Below are positions 12,952-25,300 of a DNA stretch of 64,000 bases, piece after piece (position 1 is the stretch's first letter; each line of letters begins with the position of its first letter). The stretch spans positions 18,706,330-18,770,329 of the forward strand of contig CM067566.1 in assembly GCA_034336665.1 (NCBI GenBank), in the 5' to 3' direction. Below the pieces are notes generated by a model. The model was not told where the DNA came from. It made no database searches and worked only from the letters and a program-made list of their open reading frames with translations. The translations under genes and the position numbers were made by a program. This DNA is from Luscinia megarhynchos. Taxonomy: Eukaryota; Chordata; Aves; Passeriformes; Turdidae.

Positions 12952-13234
12952 AAGAGGAAGAGGGAGAGGAAAAGAAAAAAAAGAGTGAAGGAAAGGAAAG
13001 GAAAGGAAAGGAAAGGAAAGGAAAGGAAAGGAAAGGAAAGGAAAGGAAAGGAAAGGAAAGGAAAGGAAAGGAAAGGAAAGGAAAGGAAAGGAAAGGAAAG
13101 GAAAGGAAAGGAAAGGAAAGGAAAGGAAAGGAAAGGAAAGGAAAGGAAAGGAAAGGAAAGGAAAGGAAAGGAAAGGAAAGGAAAGGAAAGGAAAGGAAAG
13201 GAAAGGAAAGGAAAGGAAAGGAAAGGAAAGGAAG
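12952..13234. repeat. (GAAAG)48 pentanucleotide satellite in a long purine tract
   Basis: Bases 12991-13230 are 48 consecutive perfect copies of GAAAG (240 bases). The array sits inside a wider tract, 12952-13234, whose plus strand is purine at every position except one T at 12986, giving 283 bases of near-pure homopurine. Such mirror-symmetric purine/pyrimidine DNA can form intramolecular triplexes and is prone to slippage, so the copy number probably varies between individuals. The open frames across it on both strands (RKGKE- and FPFLS-type repeats) are products of the satellite, since a 5-base repeat unit stays open in several frames. Confidence 0.97.
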
Positions 13235-15100
13235 TAACTTCCCTTGCATGTTGCTTTTCTGTTTAATGAAAAACATTGATAACATTATGGATTTTTCTTA
13301 GCCAGGGTTAAGACTTACTTGGGATTTCACAGAAAAGACACTGGGTTCTAGTACAAATTCTACACCCAGTATACTCTACTTTCAGATAGATATACCAGGT
13401 ATATGTAACCACTGACATAATGTTTATAGGTGTTTATGACCACAGACAAAATAGTATCTTTACATGCAACCTTGTTTTTCCTTATTTCAGTGTTTAAGAT
13501 TTTTTTAACATAGTGGATTTCTGAATGGATGCTACTCCCAAGCATTTTAGTTTCTAAGACATATGATAACTGGGCTGGGGCTCCAAATTTCACCTTCAGG
13601 ACTGAGCATCTGAAAATCAAATGATGGGTGCTTGGTCCTTCCAGGACAATGTTCTTTTCTAAACATGGTCTTGTTTTCTTTTGACATTGAATTGCTATGT
13701 AGCTATTATAAAATTATAAATATAAGGATAGTATAATATAGAATTATATATAGTATGTTTTTGTACAATAAGATATCAAATAATATATCACAGATTTAAC
13801 AGTATCACTAGAAATATGGCAGATATCTTACTGTTGCTGATAGGGGTCAGTAAACTAATGTATAATATTTTAAATGTTGCAATGTTTTTAAATGTAGACT
13901 TTTTATTTCAGATCATGAAATGTACTTTGAGCTCAAACAAGAACACAGAAAGCAGAGGCTTTTTCCATAAGAAAGAAAACTTCAAAAAGAGATGAAAAAC
14001 CAGAAACTTACTTTCAAAAAGGCATAATATATTTTCTGAACAATGTACAGTACCTTATCTTAATTGAATACGTTTATCCTGCAACCATTTATGGAATAGC
14101 AGAGTACAGAATGAAGCAAAAACCTCACACATAATCAGTTTTCTTGGTCTAATTTGCAATGCTTAGCAAATTAGATTCTGCAAGAAACAGTCAACCTTTG
14201 CCCTTTGCAGACTATTTATTATTTTCATTTTGAGATGAAAATGCAGTAATTTCTTACTCTTTTGTTCACCGTGAAACTGTTGAACAGTGATCTGTTTAGC
14301 ATAGACCCAGAATATTACCAAAAAAAAAAATAGAAAAGAAAAAGAAAAACAAGTATATGTTTTGTTTTCTCAGAAGTCAGAAAATAGAATGAAGCTGTAC
14401 TACAAACACCAACTCAGAAGAAAATACAGGAGTGTTTAATCTGTTGAGAATCTGACAAACAGTGAGTGAATACCCAAAGAAAACAAAGAACATAGTTTCA
14501 CAATCCTTTCTGTCAAAAAAGCCCCCAAAACAACCCAATTTTAAAAAGCCTGAAAAAGCATCCAGCTCTCGCTCAGACTTATTGTGGTTTTATCCTGTGG
14601 ATTGTTCTTTATTTTCCTGTTTTTCCAGTTTCCAATGCATTTTTTCCAAGAGACAGAGTTTCTAATATTTCTCTTAGAGGAGTAACAAGGTGAATAATCA
14701 AAACAAACACCTTTCTTAATTTTATCTCATTATTCTTTCTGGAGCTATAATCCCTTTTTGTCTCTTGGAATAGTGCCTCTCCTTCTGCAGTGCTTTTCCA
14801 TGAAAAATTTGTAGGTTATCATTGCTCTCCTTAGTTGTTGCTTAGCTAAGTGATATATGTTTGACAGACTGTAATTGCATGAGCCCCTGGGAAGTGAAAC
14901 TGCCAAGTTGCACACAGCTCTATTTGGAATAAGTATTACAAGGTGTGTCAAATGCAGCCAGATATAGTGCATAAACAAGAGAAGAAAACCTCAAACTCTG
15001 GCTAAAAGAAAAGAATAGGGGGAGATTTTTTTTTACACCAGTTACAAAAATCTCAGCTATTTTCTGGAGTTTTCTAAAGGTCACATAAGCACACATGCAC
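13235..15100. other. Non-coding DNA, no gene seen
   Basis: AT-rich, with many short runs such as tataa-type words around 13700-13790 and an A-rich stretch at 14320-14351. Frames at 13360-13620, 14462-14665 and 14745-14978 have no splice or domain support. Confidence 0.55.
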
Positions 15101-15120
15101 CAGTCTGGGTTCACAAACAC

Positions 15121-15440
15121 TTGTACATTCACTTGTCCCCCGAGTACTGGTGTGGTGCTGGTGCTGGTCCAGCTGCCCCCCCTGCCCTGTCCCTGTGCCC
15201 TCCTGCCTTTCCCTGGTCCCTCACTCATGGGCTGGTCCTGAGGGGGGTTCCAGTGACCCCACATACCCCAGACACGATCTGGGGGAGACACAGACCCGTG
15301 CTCCTGCCCAGCAGCTGGCAGCAGGCACAGGCTGTGATCCATGCTCTCATTCCAGCTGCCAGTGTGAGTCCCTCTCACTCCTCACTCCTGCCTGCCTCAC
15401 TTGCTGGCAGCTGCCTTTGTCTTGAGGCTGATGTCTCCAA
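15121..15440. repeat. GC-rich block, possible old retroelement fragment
   Basis: This stretch is conspicuously richer in G and C than its surroundings, with dense ctg/cag words, long C runs and stop-free frames on both strands. The composition and sharp edges resemble fragments of avian LTR or CR1 sequence, but I could not match it to a family, and clear TG...CA ends or a target duplication were not found. A canonical G-quadruplex motif lies at 15176-15200 on the minus strand. Confidence 0.35.
15176..15200 (-). other. G-quadruplex motif
   Basis: Read on the minus strand, four G runs (3, 3, 3 and 7 bases) are separated by loops of 4, 3 and 2 bases, which fits the standard G3+N1-7 pattern. On the plus strand these are C runs at 15198-15200, 15191-15193, 15185-15187 and 15176-15182. 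I saw no other motif of this quality in the window. Confidence 0.85.
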
Positions 15441-18400
15441 ACTTGTGCCTGGAGCTTCTTCATGGTCCAGCAATTACTACCTGGAGACTTTTGGTCTTTA
15501 CCATTGCCTCTATTATCTATCCTTTGTCTACCTTGTTTGCCTTGTTAACCCTTCTCCCTTCACTTATCTCCTTTTACACTGAAAAGGCCATTGATCAGAT
15601 ATCCTTGTATGTTCTGGCCTTCCACATACCCTTGCAGAAGTCAATACAGTGAATCCCAGAAAATAAAGAAAAGCCACAGAAAGTGAGACAACTACAATGT
15701 GGGTGAAGTGAGAGACAAAGAAATATTTGAAGAGAAGGGGAAATGGTATTTTTAAAGCAGTATTTATTATCAGTTTCAGGTACTCAAATGCAGCAAAAAG
15801 ATGAAAATCAGCCTGCTCATCAAATAGACTCAAGAAATGAAAACCTGAAATTCTTGAAGCACATGGGTTTTTAAACACAATATTTGTGGTTATTCTTATT
15901 TGCATATTAATGTTATAATAATTAGAAAGTTATCTATATTAGATATTACATTCTGATTTTTTCCAGAAGTTCCACAGGTAGAAAAGATTTTATCTGACCA
16001 AATGTCATTATTTACAGATCAGCTATTCATCCTGAGCTTCCTCTGTCCATGGGGAGAAGTAGGCATTCTTGCATGCAGCAGATCTCATCCTAAAATAAAC
16101 TTCTAAAATAGATCAGAGGAACCAAGTTTTAAAATTGCCTAATTCACTTCATTGATTATGAAGTCAGCCTAGGGAGTTGGCTGAGATGTAGGTATCTACA
16201 TTCTACCCAGCTTAAATTAGGTGAGATGAATCCCACCCTTCATTTATTTTTCAAAGTATATAACTTGAAATTGTCACATAATGATATGAATATGAGAGAT
16301 GGGGCTTCAAGAAAAGCATTAAATATGACAAAACTGATGATAAAATTGGAAGAACTGTTAATGGCTCTTATGGACAGAAGTGACCAGAAGTCAGCCAGGG
16401 TCACACACATATAATTGTGTGGTATTGAAAAAAAGCTTATTGGGAGAGGGCAACGAAATGTCACATCAGATCTAGAGAAACACGTTCTTTACTCTCTCTT
16501 CTAATTATTTCTCCATTGTTGCTTCAAAATGCAACTTAAAATCTATAGTGCAAAGAAGTAATTCAAAGAACTAGAAGGAAAAAACAAATGAGAGAGAAGA
16601 CTGGAGGAATAAGAGGACAATGAAAGCAGATCAAGGGAAAAAAGTGTTTTGTCATTCACTGGGCAGTATTTCCTGCCCACATGCAAACCAGATTTCTGGT
16701 GACTAATGCAATAGGCTGTTCCTAGCTTGCTGAAGTTGTCACTTGACCACTTCATTGTCTTTTATGTTTCGCTCTCTCCCTTCCAATATTTTTCTCTTCC
16801 ATTTTCTTCCTGTCTGTAACTCCTGGTGCTTTCTAACACCATAATATTTAAAAGCCTCTGTTGCCCTGGCTGCCAATTTTTTTTTTCTCACTTAAACTAA
16901 GCTCATTGAGTTGCTTTGGAAAGAGCTCAGCCTCCCATCCATAGCTCTGGAGGCAGAGCAACAAAACGGAGGGATCTGCAGAGAGGTGTCCTCCAGCAGC
17001 TGGGGAAGTCTGGCACAATGGATATGTACAAAACCTATATCACTGAAATGGGTAAGGCACAGGGCAGAGAAGAAGCAAAGCAATTCTTTTGTGATTGGTG
17101 CAGAAACAATGAGCTGTGTGCCAGATATAACAATAAAATGGAAAAAAAGAGTACTGGCTGGAGGTTAGCTCAGTTAATTATCAGAATTGAAAATGAGAGG
17201 AACAGCCAAAGTGTGGAAAAGTGGATGCTACAGTGTCTCATACACCTGCTTTTCTTAATCCAATCTCATTTGGAAACAAAAATGCTCTCTTTCCAGTCCA
17301 ATACGTATCAACAACTAGGAGCAGGAGACTGATTTGATGACTGAAACTAAATTCAGGGGCAATGATTCTCACACAGCTGACATGAGAGTTGCTCTTTCCT
17401 TCAGATGCTGATTTTCTATGTCATGGTGACATCCCATGGTGCCCATGAAGCCTGGCTCCCCATTGCACAATCCCTTCACAAAGAGAGAAGAAGAAACAGT
17501 CTCAATGCCAAAGAGCCTGCTTTAAGCAAATCTACTGAGGGAGATATTTTTTCATAATGAGCACGTGTGTCTTTGTGCTGCTCAGGTTTGTGTTAAGATG
17601 CTAAATCATTCTCTCAGTTTCCTATTTTCTCTTAGGTAACAGCATGGGTTTGGAAAGGAGCTTTGCCCTTCTTCAAAGTTATGCCACATCTGAAGTGTAG
17701 CCAGATCTCCCATAAGTGTGAGTAGCTTAGGGACGAACATTTGTATATTGAAGCATAATGAATTCCAGCTGAGAGACCAGAGTCAGAGGATAATGGTGGA
17801 GACCAGAAAAAGCTTCAATGCCATCCTGCATCATGGCAGCAAGCTGAAGTAATGGCAGACTGAGATGCTGGTGAGCAGAACTGACAAGGTGCAAGCTAAC
17901 AGAGACTATTCAAAATTAATGAGACATATTGGGGTAGAACCTGTGCAGAGGAGAGAGTATGATGCAGGAAAAGAATGAGCAGTTCTAAAAAGAAGAAATT
18001 AAAGATAGAAACAGAGAAATATTATTTGCAAGTGGAAATCCATATAAAACAGGTTTATTAAGAAGAGAGTGACTGGGAACTTCATATATTTTTTGGTACT
18101 CAGGAGGGATGGAAAGATATCTGCAGCTTCCTTTTTTTCTGTATGAGAGAATAATTTGATATCTGAGTTTATGTTTGTATCTCCCTTCTCAAATCAACAC
18201 TAACTACTTATGGAAACTGAAAAAAAAAGTGTGGAATCTTACATTTTTGATGCTACAAGAGGTTGTTAGCATATATATTGAAGTATACAGAGATTCCTGA
18301 ATGCTACTGGACTACATATTTTTCTTCAAAATTCCCATGAAAAGCTTTTTGTTACCACTGTCAAAAGGAAAATAATTAGTCTGAAGATTTGGCAATCTTA

Positions 18401-18800
18401 TTCCATTTTATTCATAACAGTTGCTCCTTTATATAAAACATGGAAATATGTATAATATAATAAAATAACTAAACTTAAAATGTATAAATATAAATACATA
18501 TCTGGTATCTGTTATAAAATATTTACCGAATAACTCCCATGATTATTTTAAGATTTCTCTATGAGTCTAAGATTCACCCACTGATTGAGTTAAATTTTGT
18601 TAAATATGTATTAAAAAAGGAGTAGGACTTAGGTTCAGGAGAAAAAAAACCTTGATGATGAAGTTTTGAAGCAATTGATTCTCTTCAGTATATAACTCCA
18701 CACATGAATTTTCATACAGCTGTTTTGAATTAAAACCAAAGAGGAAAGCAAGCAGGTGACAGTTGTAAACATAAATTGCTGACATTAGAAACATTTCCTT
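15441..18800. other. Non-coding DNA, no gene seen
   Basis: The GC-rich block gives way to AT-rich sequence. The frame at 16916-17332 (plus, 138 codons) and its antisense and overlapping frames lack domains. Adenine runs and tata-like words increase after 18400. No repeat element was recognised. Confidence 0.5.
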
Positions 18801-18816
18801 TCTAAGACAAAAAAAT

Positions 18817-18893
18817 AAAAAAAAACCAAAAAACAACAACAAAAAAAACCAAAACCACAAAAAAAAAAAAACCCCAAAAAAACCCCCAAACCC
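18817..18893. repeat. A/C-only low-complexity tract
   Basis: The plus strand contains only A and C for 77 bases, beginning with A runs broken by ca units and ending with C runs of 4, 5 and 3 bases. The minus strand is therefore T/G only, with three G runs of at least three, one short of a standard G-quadruplex. It explains the Phe/Trp/Leu-rich start of a minus-strand open frame at 18600-18860. Confidence 0.85.
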
Positions 18894-21800
18894 TCATGCA
18901 TTCACTGTGTTTAATACAGGCTCAATCTGACTCTTTTCATGCTGTTGCACTCAATCATATGCTGTAAATCCATGGAGTAATTGCTATAGAACAAATACTG
19001 TTGCAGTAAGCCTGTACATTTCTTAGCAAGAACTATACTGATTTACTGAAAAGGGGAAAAAAAAAGACCCAACACTCAGAGTTTGTGGCTTTATTCTGCC
19101 ACAAAGCCCCTGAAAGGTCCCCTGTAAAATTTCTCAGTCCATTGCATGATATATTTCTTATTCCCTGGGCAAAATGAATTGAAGTTATCCTGGATAATAA
19201 GGTGTCACTCCTGCCTCCTCTTTTCTCTTCCTTCCTCCTCCTTGCCCCAATTGCTGTCTCATATATAGAACTCTAATTCTAGCCCACAAACTAGATTTTC
19301 TTTTGATGATGATGCCCAGAGTTCTTGCTTCTACATTACAGTTGAATCCGAGCACCTCATGCAAATCCAAGTATTTTTGTATTGAGTCTTTTGCAGTATC
19401 ACATCTCTGTCTGTACAAAAGCAGATGTAAATCCTCTGGATGTCAGTCAGAGGTTTTTTTCTTATACAGTGCTTTTCAAGCTTATTAAACACCTGAGTCC
19501 AAGAAGGTACCCATCTGTAGATTACTGCCTTACTCGTAGCATGGATACAGCAGTCTTTGTCTAAACCAGGCTTCTCTTTTTCAGTTTATATTTGCAGGCA
19601 CAGTCTATAAAAGTCCCTGTCTCTTCCCATCATTGTAGGGCTTTGTTTCATTCAGTAAGCCATGCACCTCTGCATTTTTTGGTAATCTGTAACACTAGGC
19701 AGTGAGGTGGGCATTAATAATACCTTGGTCTGTGAGCTCCCTATTGGCAAGGTGGGAAGGGTACTCTTTTGCAACCCCTAGCAAATGCAGCATGTGTGGA
19801 GGTTTGTTGTATCTATCATAAAAGAGAGTGATTTGAAGGTTACCTCTGTCATATCTAGCAAATCACACACAACCTGCTTCAATTATCACCCCAATGCACA
19901 ACTGAGAGTTACTTTATCTTGCAGTGAAGAAAATGTGTACAGAGGACCAATATAAAAATGAATAATCATTATTTTCACAAATGCAAAGCATAGAGCAGAA
20001 TAGAAAATGATAATTTGTGACTCACTTTATATTTAAACAGAAGAGATGAGTTCTAAAGCAGTGCAGGCAGATATTTTTCTAATATCACCTTCCCTCCTCC
20101 TAAAAATGACCAAGAAACATAGTAAAGGTGATGCAGTACTCACTAGTTCATTCTCCTTCTCTGCATATAAATATAAAATCAGTTTTTTGGGTTTTACCTC
20201 TAGGTGCTGACAGATGCAGAGGAAAGACATCCTGTCTCTATTCTTGCACCCTTCACCATTGCCTCCTATCATACCTTCAGAGAATTCAAGATCTGGATTA
20301 CTGAAAGATATGATGTAGAGCTGGGAGCAAGAGGCCATCTTAACTGACAGGTGCAATTTCCCTTTTTGTAAAAATAAGCTCATTAAGCTATAATAATCTT
20401 TGCTGTGCTGTATTGTAGCTACTAAATGTTTACTTAGGAATAAGAGATATTGGGAAAATTGTATAAAGATCCAGGGTGGGGATAACTAAATGTGTGGAGA
20501 GCACCTCTAGCACATTATGAGCCACAAGCTTGAAGATTTGAAATGGTATTTTTGAGAATTATAATTAATGTATGCTGACTCTGTTCTTGGACTTTTCCCC
20601 AGTCATGCATATCACTTACTCTGAAAGGCAAGAGACTGAACTAGATGTAGGAAGAAAATTTTGAATTCTTTTTGCACCAGTTTTCTTATCCAAGAAGCAC
20701 GAATCCTTTATAACCACAGAGATGGTTCTGAGGAGATTACAGCTGTGAGAGGGGAAACTGCCCTATCAGCAACAAAAACGAGTTAATTGTATCAATGAAC
20801 ACAAAGTCAATTAACATAGTTCCCAGTACATGGGTACTTGAGATGTTACTGTAGAGTTTCAGAGGAAATGAGGCTTTGCTATTGGTTTCCATAACCGTGT
20901 TCCAAAGTATGATGAACAAGTCTAGGTTCAAACCCAGAGAGGAGGTTCTACCTCTGGCTCCAGTACCTCCATCTCTGAAAAACTCTCTGAATGGGCTGCC
21001 TGACACCTGAAAAGATTCAGACTGGAGAGAAAATAAGTGCTTACGAATGCTTATGCAAATCCATTGTGTCTAGTGAAATCTGGTTGCTGTGTATCAGGTC
21101 TGGGAACCTGTGTCATCTACAAGAGGGAGGAAGCCCATCCCAACTGTGTTTTTCCTGCATTATGTACACGAAGACAAAGCATTGGATATGAGCTTGCTGT
21201 ACTTCAAACAAACTCACTTCTTCTGTACAAATCTGTCAGACTAGTCATATTTAAGCTTTTATTGGCATTCACCCTAGAATTCTTTCTTTTCATTTTACTG
21301 CTGTCTGTGCAGCCAACTGGATTACTTGTGTCCTTCTGGCAAGAATATATTATTCTACTTCTGTATGTGCATGATTCCCATAACTCAGCACAGGAACAAT
21401 GGACCTATGATTGCTAAGATGCAGAGACACTGGCTCATCCTGAGTCTTGGCAAAAATATATATTCTTCACCAGTCAGTAAATCACTGCTACTACAGAGAA
21501 AAAGCAGGTTGAATTCCTGTAAAAGGAATAAGAGAAGACAGTTCTGTGGAAAATACTGTACATACTAAAATGGCAAACAGTCCTCCTGGCATTTTTAGGG
21601 TAGTCCTGGAATAGGCATAGAGTATAATCCAAGTATTTGTCACTGAGTCCAGAGGACAGAGGTAGGCTTATATGGCAGAACAAGGTATAAACCTTATATT
21701 TTCTTTTCCATTTCTGAGAGTTATCATATATTCAGGTTTTTGTCAGGAGCAGAGAAATTGAGTCACTTTATTGTTAACCTCTATTATAATAGTTAGATAT

Positions 21801-22205
21801 TTAAACATTTATACAACTATTATTATTAGAAGAGGCTGCTTATTTCTTTCAATATCTGGTATAATGTTGTACTACATGAAAATATCTAAATATTTGGTCT
21901 CCCTCCAAAGACAGTGTTACAGTCATACATAATCACATCAAGAGAGAATGTGAAATCTGGGCTGCCCTTTGGATCTTGCCTACATTTTTATATTGATCTG
22001 TCTGATTATTTTTCATTATTCGAGACTGCAGAAAATAGGAAAAATAAATATCTTCTGTGATCAAAGCTTTTAAACTAAAAATAAAAGGAAAAAAAAGTCG
22101 TGGAATTTCTCAATATAGAAAGCTTTTAAAAATGATTTTATGTCTATTGCTGAAAAAAGATTTAAAATTAAAACCTCAACAGTATGTGTTTTTTTTTCTC
22201 AACAG
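18894..22205. other. Non-coding DNA, no gene seen
   Basis: No retroelement recognised. Overlapping plus-strand frames at 20991-21568 and minus-strand frames at 19185-19418, 20033-20383 and 20737-21006 have no consistent splice boundaries or domain content. The stretch is upstream of the candidate exon at 22206 and would be intron if that exon is real. Confidence 0.5.
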
Positions 22206-22307
22206 GTGTCAGTCCGATTTTATTAATTTCTGTGATATAGTGGTAAAACAATGTGAAGAATCAAGGTTTATTCCAAATAGCACTGTGTTGAATTCTACAA
22301 TTAGAAA
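22206..22307 (+). other. Candidate internal coding exon (102 bases, phase 2-2)
   Basis: The left edge is a strong acceptor: a T/C run from about 22188 ending in caacag at 22205. The right edge is the donor gtaaga at 22308, preceded by attagaaa. The 102 bases are open in one frame only (the other two have stops), and 102 is a multiple of three, so the exon could be included or skipped without a frameshift. The frame begins CQSDFINFCDIVVKQCEESR and continues with an NST-NST pair (two N-glycosylation sequons). I do not recognise the protein. This is the best splice-bounded frame in the window, but no partner exon was identified. Confidence 0.33.
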
Positions 22308-25300
22308 GTAAGATTATGTTATACTAGAGAAACATGTTTCTTCAGAATATATAATTGTAGATATATTTAATTTGTTCTCTAAAACAGAGCTGGTTATAGA
22401 ACCCCAAATCACATTATGACCTGAAGCTACCTTGAAAGTAAAGAAATTATTCATCCTATTCAGCTATAAAAAATTCTTTATTCAGTGCACCTGCACTTCC
22501 CTTTCTCCTTCTTAGGCATTTGAATCATGAAAGAACAACTAGTATTCCCATATGTACTAGGGGAATAATTAGTAATGCTCCTTCCCACTAATTCTAGATT
22601 ACTATTTTTTACTCGTTTTTTAGGGAATTTTAGGGAATATTAAGTGAATATTTGCTCTTTGACAACATGAGAAGTTTGTTGTTCAGTTCACTCTACTGTC
22701 ATAAATAATTGAGATTCTATACCAGTTAGCTTAAACCCAAATATAGAGTAAACAGTATATGCATATGCTCTTTAAACAGAAAAAAAAATTGCTTGCCATT
22801 CATTGAGCAAAAGCTTTTTCTTTCAGGAGCAGGATTTGAAGTACGTGTGTGCTGACATCCATCCCAATTTGCTATGCTGTGTGCTACAACTTCTTTGTGC
22901 CCTCAGGTTATTGTGTTTCAGTAATAGAAGAATTGTTCTTTGGGTGTGCTGTATTGATGTTTGCAAAATGTTTTGAGTTTCTCTGAGATGGAAGCTGCTA
23001 TGCCAGTATAAATCCAGACTATTAATGGACAATTAGACTTCAGACCTGGATTTACCAGAAGAATCTGAGACTGAATCCTGCTTGATGAAGTCTCCATTAA
23101 TCTTGTGCTAACAGAGATACATATGCCCTCCAGTGTCTTGATTCATTAACATGATTTCCATAATGACATACCTGGAATGAAAAGTTCACCTTTCCACTCA
23201 GTAAATGAGTTGGAACAAATGTAGAGAACATTGACCTTACAGAGAGGCTTCTGGGTGATTAAATTGTTGAAACCATGTCAGTAAGTGCATTAGCCACTAT
23301 AGAAACTTCCCTGTGGTGCTAATGAAGGAGAGAGGATAAAGATCTCTGTAAACCAATTGTCCATGTGCTTCCATCTGGCTAAGACAGAAAGAAAAAATTA
23401 AAAGGAGTTTATCTAATCACAAGTCCTCACTTCCCCCCTCCCCCACCAATACTGTGAAAAAAATAAAAAACACTGCCGAGATTGTGAATCAAAAGGTTTG
23501 TCAGTCTCACACAAACACTCAGATATGCTTAATTCATCTTCTGCATTGATTTTTCAGAGATCTGATCAGTGGAAATTCCAAGGTGTTATGGTGAAGGGAA
23601 CCATATAAAAGCTTGGCAGACAGATAGGGCCAGTAGTTTTCAAGTCTTTGAAAAAGCTTTACCTTTCAACACATCAGTGCCAAATATCTTCCTGTAGCTG
23701 TAGTAAAGGACAGAGGACTTTTAGGGGGAGTTAAAGAACATAGAAAGCAGAACAGCTTTTCACTGGTGCTTTTAATACATTATCTTTTCTAAGCTTAGCT
23801 TCCTGTTTGCAGATCTACAGTTCTCTGCATAATTCAGTGCCCAGCAAGAAATTCTGCATGCCTGTGCACAGAATATTAAATTACACTCTAATACAAAAGG
23901 GAATCTGTCCCAGTGCACATGAAGACCGGGGTGTTTTCTATGCTGTGCTGCTCTTTCTCAGCTTATAAGGCTACGAAAATCATACAAAGACATGGCAATA
24001 GCAAATTCACAGGTTCAGTCTTTTAAAAGTTCACAATGGATATAACAAAATGTTCATGAAAGAGTTCTAACAGAGGTTTTCCAAAATCGATTTTTCTTAT
24101 TCTCTCTGACCACATCTCAGTCAGAACGATACCCCTGTGACCTACTGAATGTCTGAGAGAATAAAAATGCAGCAGCAGCCGAGCAAAGAGCAGAACTTTC
24201 CAAGTCAGGAAAAAAGGCAAAAAAGCAGGAGAAACAGGACAAAGCATCTGACTTAATCATATTCTACAATGTAACTTTGCCATGGCTGAAAAGTTTAAGT
24301 CTTCCTAATGCTAACATTTCTGCCACATAACTTGCACCCTGCCAAATAATTAATCTTCTAGAAAATATATGCTTATATGAGACATACTTGCATGATGTAA
24401 TTCCTATGGTCCCACATTATTGGCTACACCGTGAAAAACAGAACTTATGAGTCTTTATTTTTTTTTTTTCCTTATAATTTATATTTTTTGTCTCTCACCT
24501 TTTCCAGCTGAGTTCTCTTTCATGTCATCCATGACATCCCTTACCAGCAAGAGACAGCAATGCTATACCTAGACTGGAACTATCTGTGTGCTCATCAGCC
24601 AGCAAGGGTGCACTTGCTGACTCGCTAGAAAGCTGCTGCCAAATGGAGTGTACACGGGCTGAAATCTGTTTGTCTTTCTCTCAGCAGGACAGCAATTTAT
24701 GCCCTACCCTTCCCTCTAACTGCTGATTTTCACAATACTTGAAGGAACATAATTATCTTCAATCATATACAGCTGAATACAGACAGTAGGGTTCAAATAT
24801 TATGAAGGACAGGGAAAGTACAGGCATATCTAGATGAAGTTAAATGTGATAGATCTCATTTGTTATATTCAATTTATGTCCTATAAGAAAACCAGAAAAA
24901 ATAAAAACCCAACAACACAAAACCACCATGCAACTATTGGCAGAGGATAATAGTTTATAAAGCAACACTGGAAAGATTTCTACTCTGAAAAAAGTATTTT
25001 TATCAGGAAAAAAAAAAAGAAAGATTTGTATTTATCCATTCACTGAAGTTGTTCCAATTTGAAATTTTGCTTCTTGGCTGTTAGCAGGGTGATTTCCTTT
25101 GATTTCTCAAGGTTGCTTTACAGAGGGGATGATTAAGTTGTAGATCTTGGATACAGGGGTTTCAGGAGCACAGTTAAAGACTTTCTGATTCCTACCCTGC
25201 ACTGTTTCAAAATCTCACAACTGAATGCTTTAGGATTAGCCTTTTTATTGGAATAAGAAAAATGCTGAATTATTTTGTCCCAAATCAGTTACTGATCCAA

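Noticed and set aside
12651..13301. 216-codon plus-strand frame with RKGKE repeats and its minus-strand FPFLS counterpart
   Set aside because: Most of its length is the GAAAG satellite, which is stop-free in several frames on both strands. The non-repeat parts show no domain.
15121..15582. 153-codon plus-strand frame and 152-codon minus-strand frame
   Set aside because: Antiparallel open frames over a GC-rich block, with low-complexity Pro/Ser/Cys composition, no start context and no splice sites.
16916..17332. 138-codon plus-strand frame
   Set aside because: Looks protein-like at its start but has no acceptor, donor or family resemblance, and the other frames are also open for part of it.
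18600..18860. Phe/Leu-rich minus-strand frame resembling a membrane protein
   Set aside because: Its hydrophobic start is the translation of the A/C-only tract.
18870..18893. Telomere-like C-run and A-run sequence
   Set aside because: Runs of 4, 5 and 3 C with variable A spacers do not match the vertebrate telomere unit.
24497..24560. Minus-strand segment ending in gtgaga with an open frame reading DVMDDMKENSAGK
   Set aside because: The acceptor side has no pyrimidine tract, and many segments this short pass the same test.
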